NCBI RefSeq assembly: GCF_033958435.1
Contig: NC_134137.1
Span: 245,132,501 to 245,196,500 of the forward strand
From: Carettochelys insculpta
Lineage: Eukaryota > Chordata > Testudines > Carettochelyidae
Length of the DNA: 64,000 nucleotides
Direction of reading: 5' to 3'
The notes under the pieces were generated by a model. The model saw nothing but the letters and a program-made list of their open reading frames with translations. It had not been told where the DNA came from and searched no databases. Numbering within the stretch: position 1 is the stretch's first letter; the number at the start of each line of letters is the position of its first letter. The position numbers and the translations under genes are program-made. Positions 60,682 through 64,000 of the stretch are shown in pieces.

Positions 60682-61610
60682 CTACAGAAAGATTATAAAC
60701 AAGGTGAAAGTAAGAGATTGTGAATGTAAAAGGAGTTGTAAAAATGAAAAATGTGATCTTGAAAAAAAGAGTAGAAAATAAGTTTTTAAACTACTAGGCC
60801 TGAGTCATTTAGGAGGTCAAAGCTGATAAATAATATTTCTAAGATGATAGTGCTACTCAATTATAAAACCTTTCAAATTTTAAGAATACCTTTTGGCAAC
60901 AGAAACTGTCTAGAAAATATGATAATAAATATACATAAGACAGAAAATAAGATTGCTAATAAAATTGGATAGATTTTACAACATTTTGTTGCCATATATC
61001 AGTCCTAAGTATTGTACAGCACTTCCTCAGCATCTATTACTAATTTGCAGTAGTGACTTATTAGGAAAACAAGAAATCATTAAAAAACAACAAATCACAG
61101 TTCCAAAATGACATACTACCAATGACAGAGCTTGGAAAAAATACTGGCATACACTATCATTTTTGGAGAGCTTTGTTGTTAATTCTCCCTTCCAGTTTAA
61201 ACATTGGAACTAATCTTGCATAATGAATACATGACTTAACCAATCAAATAGAATTCACAAGTAAATACCATTGCCTTCACTGGAATTCACATGTTGTGTA
61301 AGTTACCTATAGGATCAAATTCGGACAGATATTGTGAATCAAGGCCAAGACAATCATCACAAAGAGCAAGCCAACGTTCTGGCAACTATCGAACCCATAA
61401 AGAAGTTACTCTGTGGGCTCTTTGCAAATAAGGGGCATTTCAGCTATGATGGACCATTGTGTGGCCTAGAGGTCAAGAGAACGTGGTCAACATTATGTGT
61501 ATATGCCCCCTGACTTAGCAATGTTTCCTACTCACAATCCTGGTTTAGATTATTCATGTTTCAAACAAAACTAATCTATATATGTATAACTTTCCATTAT
61601 GAGCACTCTA
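60682..61610. other. RIBC2 intron, no exon found
   Basis: The upstream intron begins here. I searched this segment on the minus strand for the expected preceding exon (ending in a Glu-Ala-Phe-Ala-like helix and phase 1) and did not find one. Confidence 0.5.
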
Positions 61611-62046
61611 GGGTTATAGTTACACTACCGTGCTCTGTTGACAGAGGTCACTGTTGGGAGAGATTTCCTGAAAAAACTTCTGTTGACAGAGTGCAGCCAC
61701 ACACAAAAGCAAATTGGGAGAGCACTCTGTTCTGTTGACAGAGCAGCAGGACTGCTCTCCAGAAAACAGGCACCTGGAAGCATAGCAGGCAGGCCTGCCC
61801 ATTGTTGTGGTTACCCTGTTTGTCGAGAGGAGGCCCCCCTGAGCGTCCACACAGCTTCTTTGACAACAGAATCTGTTGACAGCAGTGTTCTGCCTCAAAG
61901 CTTTGAGGTAGAATGCTGCTGGCAAAAGTGCTGTGTTTTGTTGAGATATTGTTGACAAATCCAATTTTGTGGGTTCCACAAAATCCATGAGTTTTGTCAA
62001 AAGAACCGGGGTTTTGCCAGTAAAACTTTCTAGTGTAAATGTAGCC
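61611..62046. mobile_element. Harbinger-like MITE, GTTGACAG subfamily
   Basis: 436 bp, from GGGTTATAGTTACACTACCG to CTAGTGTAAATGTAGCC, with internal CTGTTGACAG, TTTTGTTGAGA and TTGTCGAGAGGAG motifs. Flanking triplets (CTA, TAG) are not direct repeats. It is the most decayed of the three copies in this subfamily. Confidence 0.72.
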
Positions 62047-62416
62047 TAGGAGTAAAAGATTAGTGGGATGCATGTGCTTTAGTGGCTCAGTTTCTATGAA
62101 TATTAGCAGAACTGTACAGCCTTTCCCAAGTACATTTATGAGTGCTTTATACACTCCTCCCAGAATCAGATTAATTAGAATACCCTTGCCTAACAGCATA
62201 TAACACATGCATGATATAATATTAAAAAGTCCAATTATAAAGAATGGGCTAAACCTGAAGGCCTTATCGATAGACAAGTCCCATGTATTTTAGTGGGTGT
62301 TTCATTATTCAGGCATGGAATATTTACCCACTGTGCAAAAAAAGACCTTCTTCCCCTTAAGCAAAGACAGGTATTGTTTCAACAGTGATGTACAGAAATA
62401 AATAAAATCACACTTT

Positions 62417-62849
62417 GGCTATGTCTAGAAATCTTTCAAAAGAAGTCCTTCTGGAGGATCTCTTCTGAAAGAACTTCTTTTGAATGAGTGGATCCACACA
62501 CAAAAAAGCAGATCAAAAGAGTGATCTGCTCTTTTGAAAGAGAGCATCCACACAACCCTGGCTCTTTTGAAAGAATGGACCGGGGATCAAAAAATTAGGC
62601 CACATGAGAACTGCTCTTTTGAAAAAAAGGGCCTGTGGAGCGTCTACACGTTTTCTTTCTAAAGAAGCTTTTGAAAGGGGGCGCTCTTCCTGAAACAGGG
62701 AAGGAGAGGGATTTCAAAAGGAGTGATGCATTCCTGCAATTTACTTTCAACAGAACACTTTTTGTGCGTAGATGATCTGTGGCATCTTTTGAAAGAGCCC
62801 GCTTCTTTTGAAAAATGTTTCAAAAGAACTTGCTAGTGTAGATGCAGCC
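62417..62849. mobile_element. Harbinger-like MITE, CTTTTGAAAG subfamily
   Basis: 433 bp, from GGCTATGTCTAGAAATCTTTC to GCTAGTGTAGATGCAGCC. It shares order and motifs with 32717-33135 (AGAAGTCCTTC, GATCAAAAGAGTGATC, AAAAAAAGGGCCTGTGGAGC). Flanks TTT and TCT differ by one base. Confidence 0.8.
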
Positions 62850-63076
62850 TCTGTGTCTGAATTCAGTGGAAAAAGCATAATCAGTCATGTGCTCACATAC
62901 GAACAAGATTCATGAAATTAATTTACAATTAGAAATGTGGAAGAAAGGAAATATAAATTCGCTTGGATAACTATTTCCATTTGAGTCAATATGTATCTTT
63001 ATTTGCTGATACAGTAATATACAGTTTTCAAAATGAGTGCCTAAAATGAGGATCCTAATTCTGACCCTGTAAATAT
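62850..63076. other. RIBC2 intron, unassigned
   Basis: AT-rich sequence between two DNA elements. No exon is seen. Confidence 0.4.
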
Positions 63077-63831
63077 TACACTCATCCCTCGTTAAAAAGT
63101 ACTTTATTTATGAGTGCTTGTTTAAACAAGGGACACATATGCTTACCTTTTGTTCATTGGACGAGTGAACTCCCCCCACTAATACGAGCCGTATTCCCTC
63201 CGCACGGCTCCAACCCGCCACAGCCTGACCACCCTGCCTGCTCCGCAGCCCCAAACCAATGCAGCCTGACCCCCTGGCCAGCCCCGCACACACCAAACTT
63301 CTGAAACCTAACCCCCCCGCCAGCCACACAGACCCCAAACTGCTGCAACCTAAACCTCCCCGCTGGCCCCATGCACCCAACCACCAAAACCTAAACCTCC
63401 CCACCTGCCCTGAAGACCCCAAACCACTGCAGCCTTAGCCCCCCTCACCCACCCCACGCACCTAAACCACTGCAGCCTAACCCCGCCAGCCCCCCAAACT
63501 AAAACCATTGCAGCCTTAAACCCCTCCCCTGCTCGTCCCACAGACCCAACCTGCAGCAGCCTGAACCCCGCCCCCCCCGCGGCCCAACCCACTACCATGT
63601 TTTAACCCTCCCTCCCACTCATGTCCCCAAACTGTCCCCAGCCTTTAACCGCCCCCAACCTTTCACTTACCTTTCAAAAGCAGCACCACCTGCTGCCACT
63701 CTGAGCACCTGGAACCAATCAGAGACTTTTAGATGTATTTTAATGGGAATTTAGTGTCCCTCTTACAAATTTTTTGCCTATGAGCAAAAAGTTGGGAACC
63801 AATTGTGCTCATATAGCAAGGGATGAGCATA
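63077..63831. mobile_element. Mariner/Tigger-like element with C-rich minisatellite
   Basis: The left end TACACTCATCCCTCGTTAAA and the right end, read inverted, TATGCTCATCCCTTGCTATA form terminal inverted repeats beginning at a TA. The interior (about 63200-63660) is a degenerate tandem repeat of roughly 45 bp on the theme CCCAAACCACTGCAGCCTAA, followed by TTTCACTTACCTTTCAAAAG and a unique end. It is the reverse-oriented relative of the element at 3462-3982. The proline/alanine- or glycine-rich frames here are products of the repeat. Confidence 0.6.
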
Positions 63832-64000
63832 CTAAGTTTAACACAGGGTTCATTGGAACTACTGATATGTTATCAGTTAAACTGGTTTTCAAAAGGTACC
63901 CTCTTTTAATATCTTGGCCTTCATTTCCATGATAGCAAATATCCAGGAAAAGACTGTTGGAAACATTTTAAAAGGAGAAAATACTGAGAAAAGATGGTGA
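63832..64000. other. RIBC2 intron to window end
   Basis: Unassigned AT-rich sequence. No exon is visible before the window ends. Confidence 0.4.

Noticed and set aside
61311..61410. Apparent minus-strand exon ending CCTATAG|GTAACT with phase 1, encoding LPERWLALCDDCLGLDSQYL
   Set aside because: The donor and phase fit the next RIBC2 exon, but the residues do not resemble the RIBC2 region expected there (a charged helix before ADEMKQND). The acceptor side lacks a pyrimidine tract.
63108..63598. Gly- or Pro-rich frames up to 104 codons
   Set aside because: By-products of the degenerate C-rich tandem repeat. There is no codon structure or splice context.
1..64000. CRISPR arrays, bacterial operons, riboswitches
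   Set aside because: None is present. The sequence is vertebrate, and regularly spaced identical repeats with unique spacers were not seen.

Overview
This is vertebrate nuclear DNA. It is AT-rich and intron-rich, with no operons, and it is full of CR1 LINEs, CORE/MIR and tRNA-derived SINEs and short inverted-repeat DNA transposons. The CR1 copies, a SINE whose tail resembles a CR1 3' end, and many Harbinger-type elements beginning GGCTAYGTCTACAC point to a reptile, most likely a turtle. That placement is inferred from repeat content and was not tested by alignment.

Two protein-coding genes can be supported, both on the minus strand and both incomplete. At the left edge, a CpG-rich block (about 830-1640) contains one exon (1235 down to 1160). 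It encodes a 25-residue signal peptide and ends in a strong splice donor. It is read as exon 1 of FBLN1 (fibulin-1), whose remainder lies left of the window. At the right, five exons between 60681 and 50149 encode about the last 312 residues of RIBC2, a ciliary doublet-microtubule protein. The 5' exons lie beyond position 64000. The FBLN1-gap-RIBC2 order on one strand matches the RIBC2-FBLN1 neighbourhood on human chromosome 22. The roughly 49 kb between them shows no convincing host gene.

The gap and the RIBC2 introns are largely transposon debris. There is a 2.5 kb CR1 with a nearly open reverse-transcriptase frame (20.7-23.2 kb), several other CR1 pieces, an RTE-type LINE fragment (27.6-28.9 kb), MIR, L2-like and tRNA-derived SINE pieces, and a hAT-like element (17.0-17.8 kb). 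Two mariner-like elements carry internal degenerate minisatellites (3.5 and 63.1 kb). At least twelve Harbinger-like inverted-repeat elements are present. One of them is next to a decayed Harbinger transposase inside a RIBC2 intron.

The most unusual structures are three. First, a 162-bp inverted repeat at 12068-12504 has only two mismatches between its arms. Second, the Harbinger-like families are built from different palindromes that all centre on TCGA (or its deaminated form). Third, an unclassified module at 44.9-46.2 kb combines a TATA box, three 42-bp tandem repeats, short membrane-type reading frames and LTR-like ends.
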